A DNA stretch of 56,568 bases from Winogradskya humida (lineage in GTDB: Bacteria > Actinomycetota > Actinomycetes > Mycobacteriales > Micromonosporaceae). The notes beneath the pieces are model-generated. The model was not told the DNA's origin, did not search any database, and was given only the letters and a program-made list of their open reading frames with translations. Position 1 is the first letter of the stretch. Every line of letters begins with the position of its first letter. Below, one piece after another: positions 8,043-16,589 of the stretch. The position numbers were made by a program, and so were the translations under genes. The stretch lies in the NCBI RefSeq assembly GCF_016862215.1, contig NZ_BOMN01000025.1:1-56568 (forward strand), written 5' to 3'.

Positions 8043-9782
8043 GTGCGGATCCTTCTGTTGGTGTCGGTGTTCAACGGCCTGAGCCAGCGTGTCTGGTGTG
8101 CGCTCGCCGACGCCGGGCATGACGTCGGGGTGCGGCTGGTGACCGGTGGCCAGGAGATGATCGAGGCCGTCCGCACCGGCCGCCCCGAGCTGGTCATCTG
8201 CCCCTTTCTCAACGAGCGGGTGCCCGAGGAGATCTGGCGGCACCGGCGCACGGTGGTCATCCATCCGGGGCCGGTGGGCGATCGGGGCCCGTCGCCGCTG
8301 GACTGGGCGATCGCCGAGGCCGCCCCGGTCTGGGGCGTCACCGCGGTCGAGGCCGTCGAGGAGCTCGGGGCCGGGCCGGTCTGGGCCTCCCGGATCTTCC
8401 CGATGCCGCCCGCCGCGCCGCGCAAGGCATCGCTCTACAACGGCCCGGTCGCCGACGCGGCCGTGGAGTGCGTGCTCGAGGTGGTCGCGAAGGCAGCCGA
8501 CCCCGGGTTCCAGCCCGCGACCGCGAGCGATCTGACCCTCGAAGTGATGAACGCACGGCCGCGGCCCGCGATGAGACAGGCGGAACGGGCCTTCGACTGG
8601 ACGGACGGCACCGAGCGGATCGTCCGGCGGATCAGGGCGGCGGACGGCGCTCCGGGCGTACGCGTCGACCTTGCGGGGTTGCCTGTCTTTGCTTATGACG
8701 CACACCCCGGACTCACCCGCGGTGCCCGGCCCGGCACCCTGCTCGGTCGCCGGCAGGGCGCGGTGCTGGTGGCCACCGGCGACGGCAGCGTCTGGCTCGG
8801 CCACCTGCGTGACGATCGGCCGGGCGCGTTCAAGCTGCCCGCGACCACCCTGCTCGGCGGGCGCCTCCGCGGCGTGCCGAACTCCCCGCTCGTCGCGGGC
8901 GCCGAGCCGGAGGGCCCGTCGTACCGGCAGGTCAGATACCGGCGCACCGGCCCGGTCGGGTGGCTCTGCTTCGACTTCTACAACGGCGCGATGTCGGCCG
9001 GGCACTGCCGCCGGTTGATGGGCGCACTGCGGCACGCCATCGGCCAGGACACCCGGGTGCTGGTGCTCCGGGGAGGGACCGACGCGTTCAGCAACGGCAT
9101 CCACCTCAACGTCATCGAGGCCGCCGCGGACCCCGCCGGCTCCGCGTGGGCCAACGTCAAGGCCCTCAATGAGATCTGCCGCGAGCTGATCGGGTGCACC
9201 CGCCAGGTCGTGATCTGCGCGTACGCGGGAAGCGCGCGAGCCGGTGGCGCCATGCTCGGCCTCGGCGCCGACATCGTGGCGGCCCGCGACGGCATCGTGC
9301 TCAACCCGTACTACGACATCGGGCTCTACGGCTCGGAGCTGCACACGTTCACGCTGCCCCGGCGCGTCGGACAACCCATGGCACAGCGGCTCGTCGAGGC
9401 GAAGCTGCCGGTGAGCGCCCAGCGCGCCCGCTCGCTGGGGCTCGTGGACGAGGTCGGGCCGCGCCATCCGGAGGCGTACGCCGAATGGCTCGGCGACCTG
9501 GCCGCCCGGCACGCCGACGCCCGCGCCGCCCGGGTGCTGCACTCCGCCAAAACCCGGCGCCTCGCCACCGAGCGGGTGCCGCTCGACGTCTACGAATCCC
9601 GCGAGCTGGCCGAGATGAGCAGCGACATCTACGCCGACCGGTCCGGTTTCACCGCGGCCCGGCGCGCGTTCCTCTCCGGCCTGCGTCCCGCCCGTCCGCA
9701 CCTGGAGGCCCCCTCGTCCCAGGATGCGGGAGACCTGGGACGTCATCCCGCGGTCCGGCCGGCGGTTCCGATCTCCGCCTGA
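8043..9782 (+). CDS. hypX: HypX/HoxX-type formyl-THF-dependent CO-ligand synthase (orphan)
   Basis: A 579-residue two-domain protein. The N-terminal part is a formyltransferase-like Rossmann domain with the HypX-type motif HPGPVGDRGPSPLDWAI (about 73-89) in place of the usual methionyl-tRNA formyltransferase loop. The C-terminal part is a crotonase (enoyl-CoA hydratase/isomerase) fold with GGAMLGLGADIV and the HypX block NPYYDIGLYGSELHTFTLPR. Known HypX transfers formyl from N10-formyl-THF to CoA and decarbonylates it to CO for the NiFe-hydrogenase active site under oxic conditions. The start is GTG 8043, preceded by GGGGAGG; it gives the family's usual N-terminus (RILLLVSVFNGLSQR). No hydrogenase or other hyp gene is in the window, so its partner must be elsewhere or its role differs. 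Confidence 0.88.
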   Translation: MRILLLVSVFNGLSQRVWCALADAGHDVGVRLVTGGQEMIEAVRTGRPELVICPFLNERVPEEIWRHRRTVVIHPGPVGDRGPSPLDWAIAEAAPVWGVTAVEAVEELGAGPVWASRIFPMPPAAPRKASLYNGPVADAAVECVLEVVAKAADPGFQPATASDLTLEVMNARPRPAMRQAERAFDWTDGTERIVRRIRAADGAPGVRVDLAGLPVFAYDAHPGLTRGARPGTLLGRRQGAVLVATGDGSVWLGHLRDDRPGAFKLPATTLLGGRLRGVPNSPLVAGAEPEGPSYRQVRYRRTGPVGWLCFDFYNGAMSAGHCRRLMGALRHAIGQDTRVLVLRGGTDAFSNGIHLNVIEAAADPAGSAWANVKALNEICRELIGCTRQVVICAYAGSARAGGAMLGLGADIVAARDGIVLNPYYDIGLYGSELHTFTLPRRVGQPMAQRLVEAKLPVSAQRARSLGLVDEVGPRHPEAYAEWLGDLAARHADARAARVLHSAKTRRLATERVPLDVYESRELAEMSSDIYADRSGFTAARRAFLSGLRPARPHLEAPSSQDAGDLGRHPAVRPAVPISA

Positions 9783-9869
9783 CGCCCGCGACATCTGAGC
9801 ACCGAACACCGGGACGACGGCTGGCCGGCCGTCGTCGCGATGAGTCACGCCCGCCGACGGAAGGAAGTC

Positions 9870-11723
9870 ATGAGCGTCGTTCAGACCCCGCCACCCGAGC
9901 CCCCTGACCTCGACGAGACCAGGGTCATCCCGGCGCCCCGCGCCCAGCTCGACATGGAGAACCTGAGCGGCGGTAACGACCGGACCGACATCCTCCCGCT
10001 CCGGTTCAGCTACAGCGCCTACAGCGTGCTCGCGGGTCCCGCCGAACTCCGCCCCCAACGCCAGGACCAGCCGTATCGCGTAACGATGAAACCGCTCGCC
10101 CGGCGACGCCCGATCGCGACCGTCCTCATCACCCTGTTCGCCTTCGCCTTCGAGTCGACGTTCTTCGGCTGGCTGCTCGCCTCGATCGCGCTGCCCGACC
10201 CCGACCTGCACACCGGGGTCTTCGCGGCGACCATCTTCATGATCGCGGCGACCTGCCTGATCGAGCTGTTCCGGCTGGTCAACGTCGTCACACTCTGCCT
10301 GGCCTCGATCTGGGCGCGGGATCCCGTGCCGATCGTCCCGGACGCGAACCTGCGCGTGGCGTTCCTGACCACCATCGTGCCCGGCAAGGAACCGCTGGAC
10401 ATGGTGGAACGCACCCTCGCCGCGGCGATGAAGATCCGCCACCCCGGGCCGTACGACGTGTGGCTGCTCGACGAGGGCGACGACGACGAGGTCAAGCAGA
10501 TGTGCCGGCGCCTCGGGGTGCGGCACTACACCCGGCGCGGGCTGCCGCGGTTCAACACCCCGGCCGGCGCGTTCAAGGCGAAGACCAAGCACGGCAACTA
10601 CAACTCCTGGTGCGAGCGGCACGGCGAGTCGTACGACGTCTTCGTCTCGGTCGACCCCGATCACGTCCCGCAACCCAACTTCTGCGAACGCCTCCTCGGC
10701 TACTTCGACGACCCGGACGTGGCCTTCGTGGTCGGGCCGCAGGTCTACGGCAACTACGACAGCGTGGTCACCCGCTGGGCGGAGTCGCAGCAGTACCTGT
10801 TCCACTCGCTGCTCCAGCGCGCCGGCAACAAGCGCGGCATCGCGATGCTGGTCGGCACCAACAACGCGGTACGCATCTCCGCGCTGCGCAGCATCGGGGG
10901 CCTGCAGGACTCGATCACCGAGGACATGGCCACCAGCGTGGTCATGCACAGCACGAACAATCCGCGTACGGGTAAGCGCTGGCGCTCGGTCTACACCCCG
11001 GACGTGCTGGCCGTCGGCGAGGGCCCGTCGAGCTGGACCGACTACTTCACCCAGCAGCACCGCTGGTCGCGCGGCACCGACGAGGTCGTGGTCCGCAAGT
11101 TCGCCCGGATCGGCTGGAAGCTCGGCATCGGGCGGGCGCTGCACTACGCGCTGCTGATGGCGTACTACCCGCTGACCGCGCTCGCCTGGGTGCTCGGTGC
11201 GCTCGTGGCCGCCTGCTACCTGATCCTCGGCGCCAAGGGGGTCCAGGTTCCGCAGCAGGTGTGGCTGATGCTCTACGTCGACGCCGCGCTGTTCCAGATC
11301 GGGCTCTACCTCTTCAACCGCCGGCACAACGTCAGCCCGCACGAGGAGGACGGCTCGTCCGGGCTGCCCGGCATGCTCGTCTCGACCCTGTCCACGCCGC
11401 TCTACGTGTCGTCGTTCTTCGGCGCGCTGCTGGGCCGCAAGGCCGGCTTCGTGGTGACCCCCAAGGGCGACTCGACCAGCCCGGACCGCCTGCTCACCTT
11501 CCGGCACAGCCTCGCCTGGGCGGGCTTCTACGCCGCACTGCTGATCGCGTCGCCGTTCCTCGGTCACGTGGACGGCGCGATGTGGCTCTGGCCGACGCTC
11601 AACCTGGTGATCTGCCTGCTCCCGGTCGCCGTCTGGCAGATCCAGAAGGTCCACGCCAGGACGACGAAGAACCACAAGAAGAGAGTCCTGGACCCCAAGA
11701 CCATGGAGAGGACGTACGCGTGA
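9870..11723 (+). CDS. cslA: cellulose synthase-like glycosyltransferase CslA (GT2)
   Basis: A 617-residue processive GT2. A cytosolic N-terminus leads to two membrane segments (about 80-130), a GT2 domain with the D,D,D,QxxRW set (DEGDDDE, DPDHVPQPNF, TEDMATS, QQHRWSRGTDE) and further membrane helices in the C-terminal 200 residues. In Streptomyces, CslA with GlxA makes a beta-glucan-like polymer at hyphal tips. The ATG at 9870 is preceded by GGAAGGAAGTC. Its stop overlaps glxA by four bases (GTGA), so cslA, glxA and the GH6 gene form a tight operon. Confidence 0.93.
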   Translation: MSVVQTPPPEPPDLDETRVIPAPRAQLDMENLSGGNDRTDILPLRFSYSAYSVLAGPAELRPQRQDQPYRVTMKPLARRRPIATVLITLFAFAFESTFFGWLLASIALPDPDLHTGVFAATIFMIAATCLIELFRLVNVVTLCLASIWARDPVPIVPDANLRVAFLTTIVPGKEPLDMVERTLAAAMKIRHPGPYDVWLLDEGDDDEVKQMCRRLGVRHYTRRGLPRFNTPAGAFKAKTKHGNYNSWCERHGESYDVFVSVDPDHVPQPNFCERLLGYFDDPDVAFVVGPQVYGNYDSVVTRWAESQQYLFHSLLQRAGNKRGIAMLVGTNNAVRISALRSIGGLQDSITEDMATSVVMHSTNNPRTGKRWRSVYTPDVLAVGEGPSSWTDYFTQQHRWSRGTDEVVVRKFARIGWKLGIGRALHYALLMAYYPLTALAWVLGALVAACYLILGAKGVQVPQQVWLMLYVDAALFQIGLYLFNRRHNVSPHEEDGSSGLPGMLVSTLSTPLYVSSFFGALLGRKAGFVVTPKGDSTSPDRLLTFRHSLAWAGFYAALLIASPFLGHVDGAMWLWPTLNLVICLLPVAVWQIQKVHARTTKNHKKRVLDPKTMERTYA

Positions 11724-13672
11724 AGCCACGCACCCGCCCCACCCTTGCCCGCCGGCTCGCGAGCGGTCTGGTCGCGATGCTGGTCCTGGGCATCGTCCTG
11801 GTCGTGAACCGCCCGATGGTCGCCGCCGCCTCCGAGGCCTACCACGAGTTCAGCATCAACCGGCAGTCGTACAAGGAGCGGTACGGCCACTGGTCGGACC
11901 TGCCCGTGCCGCAGGACTTCAAGGTCAACGCGATCCACGCCGCCCTGCTCAGCACGGGCAAGCTGCTGATCATCGCGGGCAGCGGCAACAACCGGGACGC
12001 GTTCGAGGCCGGCACGTTCCGGACCGTCATCTACGACCCGGCGAAGGACGAGTTCAAGGACATCGACACGCCGAGTGACGTGTTCTGCGCCGGCCACACG
12101 TTCCTGCCCAACGGCAACCTGCTCGTCGCCGGGGGGACGAAGGACTACGAGGTGCTGCCGGAGGACATCGAGCACGCGTACGGCGTGATGAAGTTCAAGA
12201 ACGAGTCGGCGACCAGCGGCCCGCACACGTTCAAGAAGGGCACGAAGCTCGTCTCGAAGACCGGCCACGTCTACCGGACGCGCGACGACGTCGTGCTGGG
12301 CAAGGCCACGACGATGAAGCACGGCGAGATCGTGATGACGCACGCCGCCGAGGCCGAGGTCTTCGTCGACGCCGTGGAGAAGGGTGACGCCCCGCTCGTC
12401 GAGACGCCCGGGCAGTACACCGTGCAGGGGCTGACCGGCGCGGACAAGCAGAACGTCTACGGGGTCTCCGACAAGATCACCCACGAGAAGCAGGAGTACG
12501 CGGGGGACAACAAGTCGTACGAGTTCGACCCGGTCACCGAGTCGTACGTGAAGGTCGGCGACATGGTCGAGAAGCGCTGGTACCCGACGCTGGCCGAGCT
12601 GCCGAACGGGGACGTGCTCGCGGTCTCCGGGCTCGACGAGTTCGGCCGGATCATCCCGGGCGACAACGAGAAGTACATCGCGTCGCAGAAGCGCTGGGTG
12701 GATGCCCCGGAGCTGCACCGTACGTTCCCCACGTACCCGTCGTTCCACATGATGCAGGACGGCAACTTCTTCTACTCGGGCTCGAACGCGGGCTACGGCT
12801 CGGACACCGTCGGGCGTACCCCCGGGGTCTGGAATGTCCGGAAGAACACCTTCCAGGAGGTGCCCGGACTGCGTGACCCGAAATTGACCGAGACCAGCTC
12901 CTCGGTGCTGCTCCCGCCGGCCCAGGACCAGCGCGTGATGATCTTCGGCGGGGGCGGCGTCGGCGAGTCCGAGGTCTCCACGAAGCGCACCGACATCATC
13001 GACCTGACCGAGGACTCGCCGCGCTACTCACCCGGGCCTGACCTGCCCGCACCGGCGCGCTACCTGAACGCGGTGGTCATGCCCGACGACACCGTCTTCA
13101 CCACCGGCGGCTCGTCCGGATACCGCGGCGGCAGGTACGGCCCCAGGACCCGCTCCGACCTGTTCAACGCGCAGATCTACCAGCCGGGCACGAACGTCTT
13201 CACCACCGCCGCCGAGTCCACGGTCGGCCGCAACTACCACTCCGAGGCGATCCTGCTGCCCGACGGCAGGGTCGTGACGATGGGCAGCGACCCGCTCTAC
13301 GACGAGTCGGGCAAGGGGCCGGGCACGTTCGAGAAACGCATCGAGGTGTACTCGCCGCCGTACCTCTTCCAGGGCGCCCGGCCGAGCATCACCGGCGGCC
13401 CCGCCCACGTGAAGCGGGGCACGACCGTCGAGTTCACCAGCCCGGACGCGAGCAGGATCAGCAAGGCGCGACTGGTACGCCCGAGCGCGGTCACCCACGT
13501 CCTCGACGTCGACCAGCGTTCGGTCGCCCTGGACATCACCCCCGGGTCGGGCGACTCCCTGGAGCTCTCCGTGCCCAAGGCGAGAGGCCTGGTGCCCTCC
13601 GGCTGGTACATGCTCTTCCTGCTGGATGACAAGGGTATTCCGTCGGTGGCCCGCTGGGTTCAGGTGCTCTGA
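11720..13672 (+). CDS. glxA: copper-radical (galactose oxidase-like) oxidase GlxA
   Basis: A 650-residue AA5-type mono-copper oxidase. An uncleaved or cleavable membrane segment lies at about 12-30, so the enzyme is exported and probably tethered. The Tyr-Cys redox cofactor can be placed by comparison with galactose oxidase: Cys123 in FCAGHTFLPNG and Tyr288 in RWYPTLAELPNGD, with Trp287 beside it; the axial Tyr-His pair is in GRNYHSEAILLPDGR, and the last His ligand is probably in SAVTHVLDV. The C-terminal Ig-like DUF1929 region (KRIEVYSPPYLF onward) is complete. The GTG at 11720 overlaps the cslA stop. In Streptomyces, GlxA is needed for the CslA-dependent glycan. Confidence 0.93.
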   Translation: MKPRTRPTLARRLASGLVAMLVLGIVLVVNRPMVAAASEAYHEFSINRQSYKERYGHWSDLPVPQDFKVNAIHAALLSTGKLLIIAGSGNNRDAFEAGTFRTVIYDPAKDEFKDIDTPSDVFCAGHTFLPNGNLLVAGGTKDYEVLPEDIEHAYGVMKFKNESATSGPHTFKKGTKLVSKTGHVYRTRDDVVLGKATTMKHGEIVMTHAAEAEVFVDAVEKGDAPLVETPGQYTVQGLTGADKQNVYGVSDKITHEKQEYAGDNKSYEFDPVTESYVKVGDMVEKRWYPTLAELPNGDVLAVSGLDEFGRIIPGDNEKYIASQKRWVDAPELHRTFPTYPSFHMMQDGNFFYSGSNAGYGSDTVGRTPGVWNVRKNTFQEVPGLRDPKLTETSSSVLLPPAQDQRVMIFGGGGVGESEVSTKRTDIIDLTEDSPRYSPGPDLPAPARYLNAVVMPDDTVFTTGGSSGYRGGRYGPRTRSDLFNAQIYQPGTNVFTTAAESTVGRNYHSEAILLPDGRVVTMGSDPLYDESGKGPGTFEKRIEVYSPPYLFQGARPSITGGPAHVKRGTTVEFTSPDASRISKARLVRPSAVTHVLDVDQRSVALDITPGSGDSLELSVPKARGLVPSGWYMLFLLDDKGIPSVARWVQVL

Positions 13673-13676
13673 GCTG

Positions 13677-14825
13677 ATGCGCCATGCCAGGCCGACGCCG
13701 AAGGGGCGGCGAATACTGCTGGCGGCGACCGCGGTTCTCGTGGTCGCCGTCGGCGTGGGTGCGTTCGCCCTCACCCGCGACGACGCCCCGGTCGCCGCGC
13801 CGAAGGTGGCCGCTCCGAGTGCCACCGGCAGCCCCGCTTCTGCGCCCGTTTCGCCACCTTCGGGCGTACCCTCCGCTTCGGCTTCTTCTGCGAATTTGCC
13901 TTTGCCCTCCCCTTCGCCTTCGCCTTCGCCGACGCAGACCCCCTCTCCATCTCTCTTCGTCGATCCTTCTGGCGCGGCGGCGAAGCAGGTCCGGTCCTAC
14001 GAGAACGCCGGGGAGACCGCGAACGCCGCCCTGGTCAAGAAGATCGCGAACAGCCCCACCGCGACCTGGTTCGCCGACTCCTCGGCCGGCACGGCGAGCC
14101 GGGCCCGCAGCCTGGTCACCGCGGCGGACAGGGCCGGGAAGCTGCCGGTCCTCACGCTCTACAACATCCCGCACCGCGACTGCTCCGGGCAGTCGGCCGG
14201 CGGCGCGGCGAGTGCCGACGAGTACCGCTCCTGGATCTCGGCGATGGCCGGGGCGATCAAGGGCAGGGACGCGCTCGTTGTCCTCGAACCCGATGCCGTG
14301 CCCCAGGCCGTCCAGGGCTGCCTGGACGAAGAGCGCAAAAACCAGAGATACGAGCTTCTCGGGTACGCGGTGAGCACGCTGAGCGAGAACGCCGGCACCC
14401 GGGTCTACCTGGACGCGGGGAACCCGACGTGGATCACCGACACCGACCTGCTCGCCGGGGCCCTGCGTCAGGCCGGGGTCGAGCGGGCCACGGGCTTCTC
14501 GCTCAACGTGGCCAACTTCGAGACGACCGGATCCAACGTCTCGTACGGCACCGCGCTCTCCGGCCGGCTCGGCGGCGCGACGTTCGTGGTCGACACGAGC
14601 CGCAACGGCAACGGGCCGGCCGGGAAGGGCCCGCAGGGCAACGAGCACTGGTGCAACCCGCCCGGCCGCAAACTCGGGGATCCCCCGTCGACGCGGACCG
14701 GGAACGCGCTGGTCGACGCGTATCTGTGGGTGAAACGGCCGGGCGAGTCCGACGGCGCGTGCGGGAACGGTGCCCCCGCGGCGGGCCGGTGGTGGCCCGA
14801 GTACGCCCTCGAACTCGCCCGTTGA
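13677..14825 (+). CDS. glycoside hydrolase family 6 endoglucanase-like protein
   Basis: A 382-residue exported enzyme: a short basic N-terminus, a membrane segment (ILLAATAVLVVAVGVGAFAL), a Ser/Pro/Thr-rich linker of about 60 residues, then a GH6 domain. GH6 landmarks are PVLTLYNIPHRDCSG, VLEPDAVPQ (catalytic Asp region) and NPPGRKLG near the end. GH6 enzymes cut beta-1,4-glucan; here the enzyme follows cslA-glxA by four bases, which fits the hydrolase (CslZ-type) paired with CslA in Streptomyces. It ends three bases from the convergent lysyl oxidase gene. Confidence 0.88.
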   Translation: MRHARPTPKGRRILLAATAVLVVAVGVGAFALTRDDAPVAAPKVAAPSATGSPASAPVSPPSGVPSASASSANLPLPSPSPSPSPTQTPSPSLFVDPSGAAAKQVRSYENAGETANAALVKKIANSPTATWFADSSAGTASRARSLVTAADRAGKLPVLTLYNIPHRDCSGQSAGGAASADEYRSWISAMAGAIKGRDALVVLEPDAVPQAVQGCLDEERKNQRYELLGYAVSTLSENAGTRVYLDAGNPTWITDTDLLAGALRQAGVERATGFSLNVANFETTGSNVSYGTALSGRLGGATFVVDTSRNGNGPAGKGPQGNEHWCNPPGRKLGDPPSTRTGNALVDAYLWVKRPGESDGACGNGAPAAGRWWPEYALELAR

Positions 14826-14828
14826 CGG

Positions 14829-16421
14829 TTAGTCGAGCCCGTTGACCGACGGGACCTCGAGGGTGCGCGCGGTGGGCGTACCGCCGAGGTGGATCTCCCG
14901 GAGTGCCGTGTTGTTCGTCGTGCTGAGCTCGGTCAGCTTGTTCGACGGGTTGGCCTTGACCTCGATGTAGTACGTGCCGTTCGGCAGATCCGTGACCTCG
15001 AACGACTGACCCGGGCGGGCCTGGGTGTACGTGTCGCCGCTGCCGATGTCGAGCACCTCACGCACCGCGACGGCGGTGTTCTGCCCGCAGGAGGTGGAGA
15101 GGTCGGTGTTGTCGGGGCGCCACTTGGCGTTCTTGATCGTGTAGTCGATCGCGTCCGTGTTGGCCAGGCAGAACGCCTCCTTGCCACTGCGGACGGCCAG
15201 CTTCTGGTCCGCGGCGAGCAGGTTGTACTGCGCGAAGTCGGTGAAGTGCCAGTGCCGGTGCCCCTCGCGGGCGTCCCACTCCATCGTCCCGGCCTCGACC
15301 GAGCCGACCTCCTTGCCGTTGGCGTCGAAGAAGTACTGGTAGGCGTCCATCAGCTCGGTGCCCGTACGCCGGAACCCGTCCACCAGCAGCGGCGACGTGC
15401 CCGCGTTCCACACGGTCGCGCCGAAGTTCACGTACGCCTTCTCGCCGTCCTGCTCCAGCGAGATGCCCCACGCGGGCAGCGAGCGCAGGTCGGGGCGCGG
15501 TCCCTTGGCAGCGGCGCTCGTGGCGAGCGCGCTCTTCGACATCGCCTTCGGCGCCTTGGCGGGCGGCCGGAAGCCCGGCTTGTACGCCGAGACCTGGTGG
15601 CTGGCATCGCCCTGCCCGCCGTGCTCGCCGTGCTCGGCGACCGCGGCCTCGGGCGACGTGTCAGCGCCCTCCTGAGCGGCCTTGACCCGGGCGGCGGCCA
15701 CCGCGGCACCGGTTTCGTCGGTCGACTCGTTGACGATGGTCAGGTTGATCGTCTGCGTGGCGTCGGCGCCGGCGATCGCGAAGTAGTCGCGGTACTGCTG
15801 GTTCAGCGCGACCGTCACCGTGTACTGCCCGGGCTGCAGGTCGAACTGCTCGTCACCGGCGGGCATGCTGTTCGTGGTCGCGTTCCACCCGGCCTGGATG
15901 CCCCAGACCCCGCCGAGGTTGAACGGGTTGTACTCCGAGCAGCCCCGGGGGTAGGGATTCTCCGCGGGCGCGTCGCGGCGGGTGCGCACCGACTCGTACG
16001 AGTTGGGGCAGAAGTCCGTGGTGAAGCTCTTGACCTCGGCGCCGGCGGCGTCCTTGAAGGTAACGGTGGTGAAGTCCTTGAGACCGGCCCAGCCGGTGAC
16101 CATCCCGGCGGGCAGCGTCACCTCCTTCTTCTTGCCGTTCTTGAGCACGATCTGCTTGGCGACGATCGGGTCGGCGTACGACTTGCGGGTGGCCCGGATC
16201 TCGAACGGGTCCTTGCCCGCGATCACGTTCACACCGAGATCGAGATAGAGGTACGCCTCCCCGTCCCAGACGTACCGCTCGGCGGTCACGTTCGGGGTGG
16301 CGAGGGTGAACGCCAGTGGCGGCGGATCGGTGGCCGCGTTGGCGACGCCCACCCCCGCTCCGGTCAGCGCCAGCGTCGCACCGACCGCGACCGCTGTGCG
16401 GATCTTGGACCTTGATGTCAT
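14829..16421 (-). CDS. secreted bacterial lysyl oxidase-like copper amine oxidase
   Basis: A 530-residue secreted protein with a cleavable signal peptide (probable cut after GVANA, about residue 29). The C-terminal 200 residues carry the lysyl oxidase copper motif GHRHWHFTDFAQYNL near 384-398, with the His-x-x-His-type ligands, and the NxxDxxxSxSC-like run DNTDLSTSCGQNT. Residues 30-270 form an unrecognised N-terminal domain with four Cys, joined by a charged linker. Lysyl oxidases oxidise protein lysine amines to aldehydes; bacterial substrates are mostly unknown. The ATG at 16421 has GGGGAGG four bases ahead. It is convergent with, and three bases from, the GH6 gene, placing two copper oxidases side by side. 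Confidence 0.8.
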   Translation of the reverse strand: MTSRSKIRTAVAVGATLALTGAGVGVANAATDPPPLAFTLATPNVTAERYVWDGEAYLYLDLGVNVIAGKDPFEIRATRKSYADPIVAKQIVLKNGKKKEVTLPAGMVTGWAGLKDFTTVTFKDAAGAEVKSFTTDFCPNSYESVRTRRDAPAENPYPRGCSEYNPFNLGGVWGIQAGWNATTNSMPAGDEQFDLQPGQYTVTVALNQQYRDYFAIAGADATQTINLTIVNESTDETGAAVAAARVKAAQEGADTSPEAAVAEHGEHGGQGDASHQVSAYKPGFRPPAKAPKAMSKSALATSAAAKGPRPDLRSLPAWGISLEQDGEKAYVNFGATVWNAGTSPLLVDGFRRTGTELMDAYQYFFDANGKEVGSVEAGTMEWDAREGHRHWHFTDFAQYNLLAADQKLAVRSGKEAFCLANTDAIDYTIKNAKWRPDNTDLSTSCGQNTAVAVREVLDIGSGDTYTQARPGQSFEVTDLPNGTYYIEVKANPSNKLTELSTTNNTALREIHLGGTPTARTLEVPSVNGLD

Positions 16422-16520
16422 GGTTCCTCCCCGGGGTTCTGTGTCGCCCAGGTAAACCGGAATGGTGTGAAGCCGACGTAAGGGGCTATGAGACTTACCT
16501 CAAATCACGCCGGTGGGTGG

Positions 16521-16535
16521 TCGTACCGATACGAT
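16521..16535 (+). promoter_or_regulatory. ppc: candidate ppc promoter -10 region with dyad
   Basis: In the 168-base divergent region between the lysyl oxidase gene and ppc there is an inverted repeat TCGTA-ccga-TACGA (16521-16534). Its right arm is part of a TACGAT element (16530-16535) that could be a -10 box 54 bases ahead of ppc. No clear -35 is seen. Confidence 0.3.
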
Positions 16536-16589
16536 CGCGGGGTCGGGACAGCGCCGTCCTGGAGCACCTGAAGGCAAAGGAGCGCCCCA

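Noticed and set aside
7869..11729. A minus-strand frame of almost 1300 codons opposite hypX and cslA
   Set aside because: Antisense to well-supported genes with clear domains; the translated sequence is Arg/His/Asp/Gly-rich without domains.
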